In this document: piece after piece, positions 16,397 to 24,497 of the stretch
How positions within the stretch are numbered: position 1 is the stretch's first letter
Layout: every line of letters starts with the position of its first letter
Source: Thalassobacillus devorans
Lineage (GTDB): Bacteria; Bacillota; Bacilli; Bacillales; Halobacillaceae
Direction: 5' to 3'
Assembly: GCF_011761345.1 (NCBI RefSeq)
Contig: NZ_JAASRY010000006.1
Location: 1 to 64,000, forward strand
Length of the DNA: 64,000 nucleotides
Notes under the pieces: model-generated
The model's input: the letters and a program-made list of their open reading frames with translations, nothing else
Told to the model about the DNA's origin: nothing
The model's database searches: none
Made by a program: the position numbers and the translations under genes

Positions 16397-17047
16397 ATGA
16401 CAATGAAAACATTTCTTGTTGCTGTCGCTTTAGGTACAGGCCTGTTTGTTAGCGGTATGGTCAGCCATGCAGACCAGACGTCGCAATACCTGAACGCCGA
16501 TGTCCAAGCGTCCGACCAGTCTCCCGTCCCCCTTTCCAATGGCGAAGATCCGCCAGCAAACCCAGAGGATGAAGCAGCTAGCAGTTTGGCAGTAAAGACA
16601 ACCAGCACAACTCATAAAAAGGATACAGAGAAAGAAAACGAAAGCACAACAGATAGGGTCAATTATCCCACCCACACTTCACCTAATCAATCTGCTTATT
16701 CCGTGCAAGCTCCCTCCTCTCCCCCTTACTTCCAAAACGTCCCTGCTGTCAATCCAGGTACTTATTACCCAGTGGTGAAAGATCCCATCTACCTGTTATA
16801 CGATAAAGCGTTGAATCAATTATTTAAAGATGGACAACTCAATTCCTTGACGATTGTTTTAGTGATCATCATCGGCTATATGATACGGTATAACCACCAG
16901 CCCCAAATGACAGAGTCAGGGGAACAGACGGATCATACAGCCAGATTTCTAAAAAAATATATACACCACTTCCTGATGATTCTTACCATAATCTGTTTAC
17001 TCATCGCCCTTTTTATCGCAAAGCAGATACTGGTTTTGCTGATCTGA
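16397..17047 (+). CDS. Exported/membrane protein of unknown function
   Basis: A 216-residue protein with a signal peptide (residues 1-26, probable cleavage after SHA), a 110-residue extracytoplasmic region of low complexity rich in Ser, Thr, Pro, Asn and Gln, and two C-terminal transmembrane helices (about 148-166 and 188-214) separated by a short polar loop. I recognise no domain. The site AAAGGGAGGTCTAGAA precedes the ATG. It is monocistronic, directly downstream of the candidate quorum-sensing cassette, so it may belong to the same regulon, but this is inference from position. Confidence 0.65.
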   Translation: MTMKTFLVAVALGTGLFVSGMVSHADQTSQYLNADVQASDQSPVPLSNGEDPPANPEDEAASSLAVKTTSTTHKKDTEKENESTTDRVNYPTHTSPNQSAYSVQAPSSPPYFQNVPAVNPGTYYPVVKDPIYLLYDKALNQLFKDGQLNSLTIVLVIIIGYMIRYNHQPQMTESGEQTDHTARFLKKYIHHFLMILTIICLLIALFIAKQILVLLI

Positions 17048-17054
17048 AAGCAGC

Positions 17055-17090
17055 GAAAGAGACCGGCGTTCCAGCTGGTCTCTTTCCGTG
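17055..17090. terminator. Bidirectional intrinsic terminator
   Basis: GAAAGAGACC pairs with GGTCTCTTTC. It lies between the unknown surface protein and the convergent 51-aa gene. Confidence 0.75.
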
Positions 17091-17093
17091 TGG

Positions 17094-17249
17094 CTAAGGC
17101 ATTGGAGGACGTTGATGGTTGCGATCCTTCTCCATATTTTTTTCTGCCTCAGCTTCGTGTGCCATGTTTTTTCTTTTTGTCTTTACCATCCAACTGATAC
17201 TCGCTACCAGTAATACCGCTACAACAATCACGATGATGATACTGTCCAT
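17094..17249 (-). CDS. Small single-pass membrane protein, 51 aa
   Basis: A 51-codon gene with AGAGGAGGGTATGGCAG upstream of the ATG. Residues 4-21 form one transmembrane helix (SIIIVIVVAVLLVASISW) followed by a basic stop-transfer KTKRK and an acidic/polar cytoplasmic tail. The family is not recognised. It starts 16 bases after the peptidase E-like gene and is closed by a terminator, so it is probably co-transcribed with it. Confidence 0.6.
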   Translation of the reverse strand: MDSIIIVIVVAVLLVASISWMVKTKRKNMAHEAEAEKNMEKDRNHQRPPMP

Positions 17250-17264
17250 CTGCCATACCCTCCT

Positions 17265-17909
17265 CTAATATTCAATGAGATGGCCAAAATACTCTCGTAT
17301 ATCGCCATCAATGACGATACCTCCTCCGTCCAGACAGGCAAATATGGCTGTATTATCGCTTCTTTTCAACTCATTGATCGCTCTATGCTGAGAAGGTTCC
17401 TCTATCCAGTGAGGGTAAAAATAAAAATCTACCAGCCCCAATGCTGTATATTGAGAAGGAGATAACGGCGAACTTCCCAAATATTTAACATCTACAAATT
17501 CAGCAGTCTTGATATTTTCGGTCATTATCATAGCACCTGCACTGACGCCGATTATTACCCCTCCTCTGTCCACATAACTCCTCAGCCAATCGAGCATCTG
17601 TCGCTCTCTTAACCTGGCTAAAAAATGAAACGTATTTCCTCCCGATAAAAATATAGCATCACAGTTACCTAAATTCCCCAAGACCCTAGTTTCAAACGCC
17701 TCGTCGATATCACAGTAGACATAATCAAAAAAACCAAGCCGGTCCAGTCTATTTTTCATTGTATAATAATAGGTACCATCAGAATCTGTTTGGGAAGGGA
17801 TGTAACCTAATAGTGGTCGCTCCTTCCCTATCAAGCTCATAATCCTTTTTTCTAATTCACTCGATATGTCGGTTTTCCACTCGCTTAATAATACGAGCCT
17901 TTGCATCAT
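17265..17909 (-). CDS. Peptidase E-like (family S51) protein
   Basis: A 214-residue cytoplasmic protein of the peptidase E/cyanophycinase branch of the class I glutamine-amidotransferase-like fold. FLSGGNTFHFL (about residue 88-98) and the nucleophile elbow GVSAGAM (about 119-125, Ser nucleophile) are clear; peptidase E cleaves Asp-X dipeptides. A downstream HWIEE may carry the His/Glu. The frame extends to GTG 17915, but GCGAGGTGATC places the start at ATG 17909. It is followed by the 51-aa membrane gene. Confidence 0.8.
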   Translation of the reverse strand: MMQRLVLLSEWKTDISSELEKRIMSLIGKERPLLGYIPSQTDSDGTYYYTMKNRLDRLGFFDYVYCDIDEAFETRVLGNLGNCDAIFLSGGNTFHFLARLRERQMLDWLRSYVDRGGVIIGVSAGAMIMTENIKTAEFVDVKYLGSSPLSPSQYTALGLVDFYFYPHWIEEPSQHRAINELKRSDNTAIFACLDGGGIVIDGDIREYFGHLIEY

Positions 17910-17927
17910 GATCACCTCGCATTACGT

Positions 17928-17970
17928 ATAAAGAAAGGCCTTGAGCCTCTAATGGCCCAAGACCTCCTGT
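17928..17970 (-). terminator. Intrinsic terminator of the ohr gene
   Basis: AGGTCTTGGGCC pairs with GGCTCAAGGCCT (G-U tolerated), followed on the minus strand by TTTCTTTAT. Confidence 0.7.
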
Positions 17971-17977
17971 ACATCTA

Positions 17978-18397
17978 TTATACTGCTTTCGGGTTAAGCT
18001 GCACATCTACATTTCCACGGGTCGCTTTAGAATAAGGGCATACCTGATGAGCTGACTGAGCTAATGCTTCAGCCTCTTCTTGCGTTACTCCTTTAATATC
18101 GATATTTAAAACAACACCAATTTTAAAGCCGCCATCTTCAGGGTCTTTCATGAGACTAACATCAGCTTTTAACGTCGATTCGATATCCTTTTTCTCTTTA
18201 CTTGCTACAAGATTCAATGCTCCATCATAACAAGCGGCATAAGCAGCAGCAAAGAGCTGTTCAGGATTTGTACCTGTTTCATCTTTCTTTTCGTTAGGCA
18301 TTACGACATTTAAGTCAATAACCCCATCATCTGATTTAACACGCCCATCACGTCCGCCTTCAGCTGTTGCATGTGCGGTGAAAAGTACTTCACTCAT
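17978..18397 (-). CDS. ohr: Organic hydroperoxide resistance protein (OsmC/Ohr family)
   Basis: A 139-residue Ohr peroxidase. The two redox cysteines are C56 in AAYAACYDGAL and C120 in HQVCPYSKATRGN, both with the conserved family surroundings; together they reduce organic hydroperoxides with lipoylated protein as electron donor. Length is typical. The ATG has GGAAGGAGTGTTCTAA. No OhrR repressor gene is adjacent, so regulation may be as for the sigma-B type OhrB of Bacillus subtilis, but no promoter evidence is seen. Confidence 0.95.
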   Translation of the reverse strand: MSEVLFTAHATAEGGRDGRVKSDDGVIDLNVVMPNEKKDETGTNPEQLFAAAYAACYDGALNLVASKEKKDIESTLKADVSLMKDPEDGGFKIGVVLNIDIKGVTQEEAEALAQSAHQVCPYSKATRGNVDVQLNPKAV

Positions 18398-18510
18398 TTA
18401 GAACACTCCTTCCAATTTCTACATTCATTACCTTCTATTCCTTTACCGGCAATATCTTAAACTTTTTAAGGCTCTGAAAATAGTTGTTGATTTAACAAAA
18501 GAGGCTTATT

Positions 18511-18809
18511 CCATAAAATGACCGAAAAGTCGAAGACTTGATTTCGAGATGATTATATGAGTTTAGGGGCGTTAGGGAAGGATTCGCTTTCCGCAGGGGA
18601 GACGGCAAGCCTCCTCGAGCTAAAGCTCTGTGGGGTCTTGCCAGCCTATCCTTTCCCGCGGGAGAAGGGGCTAGGCGAGATCCCACAGGGCGCAAGCCCG
18701 AGGAAGCTTGCCAGGTCCCCGCAGGAAAGCGAGTCGTTTCCCTGCCCATCCCTTTCCTCTCATGGTAACGGACCCACTTTCTTGAAACTGAATTTTAGTA
18801 AAAGTAAGC
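18511..18809. repeat. Dispersed palindromic repeat, copy A
   Basis: A GC-rich, highly structured element filling the space between ohr and the YkvA-like gene. It begins with ACCGAAAAGTCGAAGACT, shared with copy D at 55917, and ends with GAAACTGAATTTTAG. Inner blocks such as GATTCGCTTTCCGCAGGG, GCGGGAGAAGGGGCTAGGCG and AGGAAAGCGAGTCGTTTCCC recur in copies B-E and pair with each other to give a long cruciform. No coding potential is credible. Confidence 0.8.
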
Positions 18810-18824
18810 TTAACTGAGATTTTT

Positions 18825-19100
18825 TTAAAGACCATGCTTTTCTTTCAAGGAATCTGGCGCCATTTTTACTATCTGCTGGAGAATGAAGGCCAGCACCGCC
18901 AGGTCATCGACAAGCCCGATTACAGCCAGCCAATCAGGAATTACATCAAATGGAAAGATTAAATATGCCAGAAATAAAATCACCGACCATCCTTTATGAG
19001 ACCCCTTTACTTCCTTTGACGTAAAAAAGTCTTTTAAAAATGGAATCGATCGACGCACCTGAAAAATAAATTTGATTCTTCGCCAAATTCGAATCATCAC
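18825..19100 (-). CDS. YkvA family (DUF1232) protein
   Basis: A 91-residue protein with the DUF1232 core YLIFPFDVIPDWLAVIGLVDDLAVL (about residues 46-70), in which the IPD..P-x-x-G-x-x-DD pattern is diagnostic, followed by a helix that is partly hydrophobic. The function of the YkvA family is unknown; members are small membrane-associated proteins. The start is GTG 19100 or ATG 19097; GGGGAGGTTGAGAT suits either. Confidence 0.8.
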   Translation of the reverse strand: MMIRIWRRIKFIFQVRRSIPFLKDFFTSKEVKGSHKGWSVILFLAYLIFPFDVIPDWLAVIGLVDDLAVLAFILQQIVKMAPDSLKEKHGL

Positions 19101-19277
19101 ATCTCAACCTCCCCACCATATGATTAGGTATACTCCTATTTTCTCACACAATTTATTCATATAAATGTAACCTTTAAAGCCGATAATTGCTAATTTATAG
19201 CGAATGATTTAACATTATCAATGGACTTAGAAACACAAAACAACGTATTCACTTTCTGATAAAGGAGATGAAAAGGG

Positions 19278-19829
19278 ATGAAAATCGCCTTAATCAACGG
19301 CACCATTGTTGGGAATAAAACAAAAACCCTACTGCAGGAAACAGAAAAATTCATCAATGATGTATCTGATAAATATGATACGGAAATCATCAATCTGGAA
19401 GACTATGACATGCAATTCATTGATGGTCGGCCGAATGACCAATATAATGACGATATGCAAAAACTGATTAAGCAAGTCGAAGAAGCTGATGCCTATATCA
19501 TCGCCACACCAATCTTCCAGGGTTCAATCCCAGGCACGCTTAAAAACCTTTTTGATGGTCTATCTCCGCGTGCGATGCGATATAAACCAGTATCCATCGT
19601 GGCAAATGGAGGTACACAACAGCATCACCTGGTCATCGAGAATCAGCTGAAGCCAATACTGAACTATTTCCGATGCCTCGTTACACCAAACTATGTCTAC
19701 AGCCATACGAACCATTTCTCTACGCAAGGAGAATTAATTGATGAAGATGTCATCAACCGCTTGAAAGTGCTTGCCAATGTATTTGTCGAGTATATAGAAA
19801 TGAGCAAAAACCTGCCGACAGAAGATTGA
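19278..19829 (+). CDS. NADPH-dependent FMN reductase family protein
   Basis: A 183-residue flavodoxin-fold reductase. The FMN phosphate loop is in ALINGTIVGNKTKTLL (residues 4-19), and the PIFQGSIPGTLKNLFDGL segment (about 78-95) is the second hallmark, normally P-x-Y-x-G-S/T in this family. Members reduce FMN, quinones or azo dyes with NAD(P)H. The ATG follows AAAGGAGATGAAAAGGG. Monocistronic, closed by a strong terminator. Confidence 0.85.
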   Translation: MKIALINGTIVGNKTKTLLQETEKFINDVSDKYDTEIINLEDYDMQFIDGRPNDQYNDDMQKLIKQVEEADAYIIATPIFQGSIPGTLKNLFDGLSPRAMRYKPVSIVANGGTQQHHLVIENQLKPILNYFRCLVTPNYVYSHTNHFSTQGELIDEDVINRLKVLANVFVEYIEMSKNLPTED

Positions 19830-19838
19830 TCTAACGTA

Positions 19839-19885
19839 CAAGACCGCATGAAGGAGTAAAACTCCTGCCATGCGGTCTTGTTTTA
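19839..19885. terminator. Strong bidirectional terminator
   Basis: CAAGACCGCATG pairs with CATGCGGTCTTG, with an inner GGAGT/ACTCC stem, then TTTTAT. It separates convergent genes. Confidence 0.85.
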
Positions 19886-20515
19886 TACTTTGGCCATTAC
19901 ATTTCGCACATATTTCTCTGTTTCTTTGAATGGAGGTATCCCGCCAAATTTATCTACATTTCCAGGACCCGCATTATAGGCGGCTAACGCTAAGGCATCA
20001 TTTCCATCATAGCGATCCAGCATTTGCTTAAGATATTTTGTCCCTGCCATGACATTTTGTTCAGGGTCAAAGGCATTAGTGACACCAAGCCCTTTTGCGG
20101 TGGCTGGCATCAGTTGCATCAGCCCTTGCGCGCCAGCCTGACTGACCGCTTCCGCATTAAAGTTCGATTCATGCTGGATAACAGAGCGAATCAAGCTTTC
20201 TTTCACGCCAAATGTTTTGGATGCTTTATCAATCAGCTGTTGGATTGGATCATTTCCTTTTTGAACAGGATCGCTGGATGAACGTACAGAAAATGTAGCA
20301 GGATTAGGTTGGGGCTGAAAAGCAGGCAGCGTATTTACAGGTTGAGAAGCTGGTGATTGCTGCTGCGTTTCTGTACCCATAGCAGCCTTTAACAGGCTTT
20401 GGAAAGCCATATCCATCAGGCTGTCCGCCATTGCATTTTTCCCTCCATGGATGGCTGACATCGCCTGCATCTGTATCATTTGCTGCATATTTTTTATATC
20501 CATTTCTCCATTCAC
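19883..20515 (-). CDS. Lytic transglycosylase (SLT domain), YjbJ-like
   Basis: A 210-residue protein with a C-terminal SLT lysozyme-like domain (residues 90-208). The catalytic Glu lies in IQHESNFNAEAVSQAGAQGLMQ (E of HESN), and MPATA and AAYNAGPGNV complete the family motif. The N-terminal 90 residues are Met/Gln-rich and have no signal peptide, as in Bacillus YjbJ. It would cleave peptidoglycan glycan strands with anhydro-ring formation; how it leaves the cell is unclear. Either of two close ATG codons could be the start. Confidence 0.85.
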   Translation of the reverse strand: MNGEMDIKNMQQMIQMQAMSAIHGGKNAMADSLMDMAFQSLLKAAMGTETQQQSPASQPVNTLPAFQPQPNPATFSVRSSSDPVQKGNDPIQQLIDKASKTFGVKESLIRSVIQHESNFNAEAVSQAGAQGLMQLMPATAKGLGVTNAFDPEQNVMAGTKYLKQMLDRYDGNDALALAAYNAGPGNVDKFGGIPPFKETEKYVRNVMAKV

Positions 20516-20604
20516 TCTTTTCCGCTGTTAGATACTACCATTTTACATTTATTTTCACCCTTCAACAATATTCCCCAGGAAATAAATATAACTGACTTAA
20601 CCTG

Positions 20605-20645
20605 AAAAAAAAGAGCAGGAAACAATTTTGCTTCCTATTCTTTTA
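20605..20645 (-). terminator. Intrinsic terminator of gltS
   Basis: On the minus strand AAGAATAGGAAGC pairs imperfectly with TTTCCTGCTCTT, followed by a long T-run. Confidence 0.65.
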
Positions 20646-20649
20646 GATG

Positions 20650-22065
20650 TCAGGCTTTATTTTTCCCGAAATAGAATAATCCGGTGAGAATTCCAATAAT
20701 AGACATAATCGCGGAGACTATGAGCATAGGAATTGCTCCGAACTGGGCAACGATTGGAACAGACAATGCTGTAACGAGACCGCCGCCCAATAAAGGCTCA
20801 TAGACAAGCTGCTTATACCCGAACGCTTCAAATGCAGGGGATTCATTATCAGGGTCTGTAATCCTCATAAGCAAGAGCCCGGTTGCTGTGACACCCATCG
20901 ATTGCCCGAAGTCACCGATCCCTCGTTCAAACCAGTAGTTCGGGATAATTCGTGGTGCTAAAATAAGGAAACCGACTATGTTCCATGTCACCCCTGCCAC
21001 CGCCAATACAAGGAAAGGAACAAAGTATTCACCAATAACGTCGATAGAGACAGAGGCAATGGCGGTTAGAATAAGCACATCCAGTGCAAAGCCTTGGATA
21101 CGTGCGATCATTCTTCGGTCGAGCACTTCATGGTGATCCGTTTTATCAAAAATCAATTGCAACAGAATTCCGCCAATCATAGCGATTGGGAACAATGGTA
21201 CATAAGTGAGTACTTCACTGCCGGTCCACGCTCCCCAAGTTATACTTTCAAGCCAAATTAACCCTTGTAATAAAACATAACCAATTAAAACAGCCAAAGA
21301 AACAATGGCGAAATGGAACGATAATGGTTCGATTGATTCCGGTCGAAGCGTCATACTCGCTGCCGGCTCACGGTTTTGGAATTCCATAATACCCTGCTTT
21401 TTCAAGCGTGAAAAGTCTTTTACATCTTTAACCAGTTTTGTTTTTCCACTGCGAATTCCCCAGTTGATTAAGATGATACCAAAAATGACACCGGATAATA
21501 TACCGACCGTTGCTAGTCCAATAGCGAGGTCAAAAGCTTCCGGAAATCCAAGTTCTTCAAAAGTACCGGCCATACCAGCTGCTGTCCCATGACCGCCCTC
21601 GAAAGCTACTTCAATAAGAGCACCGGCCATTGGAGGTATATCGTAAAAGGGAACCAGTATCAATAATACGACCAGCAGACCAATAACATACTGCCCCCAG
21701 CCGATGGCCCACCCAAAGGCCAGCTGCGGACCGCCATAATTCCAGATTTTCTTTAAGGTTGGTGTAGTAGCACCGAGGAATAACGCTGCGAATACAATAT
21801 TGATCATTAATCCGGGCAACGCTTCCCATACCTGAGTGATTCCTTCTGTCATTACCCCATTAGTCAAAAAATGGTTTTCAGAAACAAAGGAAGAAGCAAT
21901 CTTTCCAAGCACCTGAGGTCCTAAAATCAATGCTAAAAATCCACCGATAATGGAAGAAGGTAAAAATAAATTCTGAAAAAGAGGTACCTTGATACGAATC
22001 AATTTGCCCAATAATAGAAAGATGGATATATAAATTAACGCAAAACCAATCTGGTCCGGGGACAT
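20650..22065 (-). CDS. Sodium/glutamate symporter, GltS (ESS) family
   Basis: A 471-residue polytopic protein with 10-12 hydrophobic helices. GltS-type landmarks are visible: SSIIGGFLALILGPQVLG (residues 36-53), the GGHGTAAGMAGTFEELGF block (about 157-174) and the repeat-related DFGQSMGVTATGLLLMR (about 385-401). The family imports glutamate with sodium. It is longer than the 401-residue Escherichia coli protein because of a larger central loop. ATG with AAAGGAGAAATACTT. Monocistronic. Confidence 0.9.
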   Translation of the reverse strand: MSPDQIGFALIYISIFLLLGKLIRIKVPLFQNLFLPSSIIGGFLALILGPQVLGKIASSFVSENHFLTNGVMTEGITQVWEALPGLMINIVFAALFLGATTPTLKKIWNYGGPQLAFGWAIGWGQYVIGLLVVLLILVPFYDIPPMAGALIEVAFEGGHGTAAGMAGTFEELGFPEAFDLAIGLATVGILSGVIFGIILINWGIRSGKTKLVKDVKDFSRLKKQGIMEFQNREPAASMTLRPESIEPLSFHFAIVSLAVLIGYVLLQGLIWLESITWGAWTGSEVLTYVPLFPIAMIGGILLQLIFDKTDHHEVLDRRMIARIQGFALDVLILTAIASVSIDVIGEYFVPFLVLAVAGVTWNIVGFLILAPRIIPNYWFERGIGDFGQSMGVTATGLLLMRITDPDNESPAFEAFGYKQLVYEPLLGGGLVTALSVPIVAQFGAIPMLIVSAIMSIIGILTGLFYFGKNKA

Positions 22066-22289
22066 AAGTATTTCTCCTTTACTTTAAAAATCTTCTAGAA
22101 ATATACCCATCCAACCAGACTGCCAAAACATCAAACACCCAGAAAAAACTACCATTCTTTATCAGCAATAAAGATTTTCATATAATTTCACTTTCTTAAA
22201 GTATAAATTTAAAGTTTCCTTAATAGTTTTAGAGGTAATGAAGTATTATAATTGAAATTAAAACGTCTTAGCTTGGAGTGTTGTATAGA

Positions 22290-22826
22290 ATGGAAGCATT
22301 AATTATCTTTGTGGCCCAATTAGTTTTGGTGCCGATCGTTACAATCAGGACAATTCTTGTCGTAAAAGGGATCCGTAATGTAGCTGCCTTCATTGGCATT
22401 TTTGAAGGTTTTATTTATGTCATTTCCTTAGGACTGGTTTTCAGTGACCTCTCAAATATATGGAATATGGTCGCCTATGCATTCGGGTTCGGACTCGGGC
22501 TCTTTTTAGGAAGCCTGCTGGAAGCAAAACTTCAAATCGGATATGTCACCTTCCAGGTCAACTTAATGCAGCGGAACGAGGACTTAGTAAAAACCCTCCG
22601 TTCCTCTGGCTTCGGTGTAACAACTTATGTAGGTGAAGGGATTGAAGATCACCGTTACCGTCTGGATGTATTAGCAAAAAGGAACCGGGAAAGAGAGTTT
22701 ATGGAGATCATTGACCATATGGATCCTAAAGCTTTCGTCGTCTCCTACGAACCACGTACATTCAAGGGCGGATTCCTGACTAAACGAATGAAAAAAAGAC
22801 AAGAACAAGCGGAATCAAACGCTTGA
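22290..22826 (+). CDS. UPF0316 (DUF2179) membrane protein, YebE-like
   Basis: A 178-residue protein with three N-terminal transmembrane helices (about 3-22, 28-50, 57-77) and a DUF2179 cytoplasmic domain (about 85-165) containing the GFGVTTYVGEGIEDHRYRLDVLAKR stretch. This is the layout of UPF0316, Bacillus subtilis YebE, whose function is unknown. ATG 22290 has TTGGAGTG upstream; the frame could also start at GTG 22278 or TTG 22281, closer to that site. Confidence 0.85.
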   Translation: MEALIIFVAQLVLVPIVTIRTILVVKGIRNVAAFIGIFEGFIYVISLGLVFSDLSNIWNMVAYAFGFGLGLFLGSLLEAKLQIGYVTFQVNLMQRNEDLVKTLRSSGFGVTTYVGEGIEDHRYRLDVLAKRNREREFMEIIDHMDPKAFVVSYEPRTFKGGFLTKRMKKRQEQAESNA

Positions 22827-22835
22827 TTACAGAAC

Positions 22836-22872
22836 AATCCCCAAGTCGCGTTATCATGACTTGGGGATTTCT
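22836..22872 (+). terminator. Intrinsic terminator
   Basis: AATCCCCAAGTC pairs with GACTTGGGGATT, followed by TCTTATTT on the plus strand. Confidence 0.8.
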
Positions 22873-23315
22873 TATTTGCCAGTGAAGATTTTTTTCAAAA
22901 AACGAGTGACACTAATTGCTTCCGGTTTATCCTCTTCGTTTGTTTCTTCTTTTTCTTCTAAAAATATCTGCTCTTTGTCGATGGCATGGTCGTAAGTTAA
23001 CACCGCGCCGATCTCCGTTTCTGCCTCCCTGTTGGAAATCGAAGTGGAATGGACACCATATTTATCGGCTAACAATCGATAATCCTTTAAAAATCGGTAG
23101 CTGATATCGCCATTTAAAAGCAGTTTTGCATCTGGATGAGATTTTATTTCTGCCTCTAATTCAGCCAATCCTTTTGCTCTCATCACTTGCCCCTTTGTAA
23201 GGGCAAAGACAATCCTTTCCCTGAGAGAACCTAAAAAACGTTTTCTCTCTGCCGGCTTTGTCTCCTTCGCTCCATAGATTCCTTCTTGCAAATAATCGTC
23301 TACATCTTTTTTCAT
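22872..23315 (-). CDS. YueI family (DUF1694) protein
   Basis: A 147-residue soluble protein. The opening DVDDYLQEGIYGAKETKPAERKRFLGSLRERI and the block LLLNGDISYRFLKDY are diagnostic of YueI/DUF1694, a family of unknown function related in fold to tRNA-thiouridine or L7Ae-like proteins. The C-terminus is acidic. The ATG follows TAGGAGAGTCAGCG. It probably forms one unit with the lipid kinase gene that follows on the same strand only by proximity in the reverse order; no shared transcript is proven. Confidence 0.8.
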   Translation of the reverse strand: MKKDVDDYLQEGIYGAKETKPAERKRFLGSLRERIVFALTKGQVMRAKGLAELEAEIKSHPDAKLLLNGDISYRFLKDYRLLADKYGVHSTSISNREAETEIGAVLTYDHAIDKEQIFLEEKEETNEEDKPEAISVTRFLKKIFTGK

Positions 23316-23375
23316 CGCTGACTCTCCTAATGAAAACTTTCCGCGTTATTATTCTCTCAGCAATCGGGCACTGTT

Positions 23376-24260
23376 TCAATTTTCCGGTACGATCACTTGG
23401 ATATGGCTCGGCTTTACTTCCATTTCCACCGGCAGCTGGTCACCCTGTTCTCCATCAACATTTGTAACAAGCGGGTCCTGAGAGGAGACTTTTAATCGCT
23501 TAGCTGTGAAGTACTCTACGTCTTCCTCTTCTTTTAACTCCCCACGTAATATTGCCGTTGCAATCGAAGCAAGCCGGATCATGTTCACCTGTTTGATAAC
23601 GTAGCAATGAAGCATGCCATCATCCACCCTGGCTTCCGGGGTCAACTTTTCAAAACCACCGGTCGAACGAGTCAATGCTGCTAAAAACAGCAAGGAATCT
23701 CCTTCCCATTTTTTTTCATCGTACTCAATCGTAAGTGGATACGTACGATTAGAAGTCAATTCTTTTAAGCCTTCTAACACATAGGCCAGAGGCCCCAGCT
23801 TCGTTTTTTGTTCAGGCGTTACGTCATACGTGGCTTCCGCAATCGCACCAACAGCTACAATATTGACAAAATAACGATCATTGAATTTCCCGATATCTAC
23901 ATTCTTCGTATTGTCAGATGCCAATAGGCTGATCGCTTCGTCAGGATCAAGTGGAATGTTCAAGGCCCGAGCAAAATCATTCACCGTTCCCAGTGGAACA
24001 ATACCGAGCTTCGGCCTATGGACTTGATCCACTAGTCCATTGATTGTTTCATGCAACGTTCCATCTCCACCTAAAGAAACCACCAGCCCAAAGTCACTTG
24101 TGCAGGCATCCTGACAGAAATTCGTAGCATCCAATTCTTTTTCTGTCTTTTTGACAGTGGAATCGTATCCTTTTTCTTTTAATATTGCTTCAATCTGTTC
24201 AATATATTCCAAGGCGTTTTCCTTCCCGGAAGAAGGATTAGCGATAATCATTGCTTTCAC
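23376..24260 (-). CDS. Diacylglycerol/sphingosine kinase-like lipid kinase (BmrU/YegS family)
   Basis: A 294-residue kinase with the family's nucleotide loop NPSSGKE (residues 8-14), the catalytic SLGGDGTLHETINGL motif (about 66-80), PLGTVNDFARAL (about 92-103) and the C-terminal VDGEQGDQLP metal/ATP motif. It phosphorylates a lipid headgroup, such as diacylglycerol, at the inner membrane face. The close resemblance is to Bacillus BmrU/YtlR-type proteins rather than the essential DgkB, but I cannot separate these without alignment. Confidence 0.85.
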   Translation of the reverse strand: MKAMIIANPSSGKENALEYIEQIEAILKEKGYDSTVKKTEKELDATNFCQDACTSDFGLVVSLGGDGTLHETINGLVDQVHRPKLGIVPLGTVNDFARALNIPLDPDEAISLLASDNTKNVDIGKFNDRYFVNIVAVGAIAEATYDVTPEQKTKLGPLAYVLEGLKELTSNRTYPLTIEYDEKKWEGDSLLFLAALTRSTGGFEKLTPEARVDDGMLHCYVIKQVNMIRLASIATAILRGELKEEEDVEYFTAKRLKVSSQDPLVTNVDGEQGDQLPVEMEVKPSHIQVIVPEN

Positions 24261-24497
24261 GGGTGTTCCTCACTCCTGCCCTTAAGCTTTTCAGCTTGTT
24301 ATTTGTTGTTCCATCCTATCCATAACCTGATACCACAAGATTTTGTTTATCAAACAACAATAGGCACTGGGAATGTTCTTGCAGCGAATTGGTTATTGCT
24401 ACAATTTATATTAAAACTTTGCTACGATGAAAAAGTGGGTAACATAGTACTAATGGAAACAGACTTAGAAATTCCCAATATGGAAGGGGTATGTTAA

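Noticed and set aside
18557-18817. Open reading frames inside dispersed repeat copy A (both strands)
   Set aside because: They are by-products of GC-rich palindromic sequence; no RBS, no natural protein composition and not shared in frame with other copies.
24303-24497. 64-codon plus-strand frame before ndh
   Set aside because: No ribosome site at its start, unusual composition, and it covers the likely ndh promoter region.
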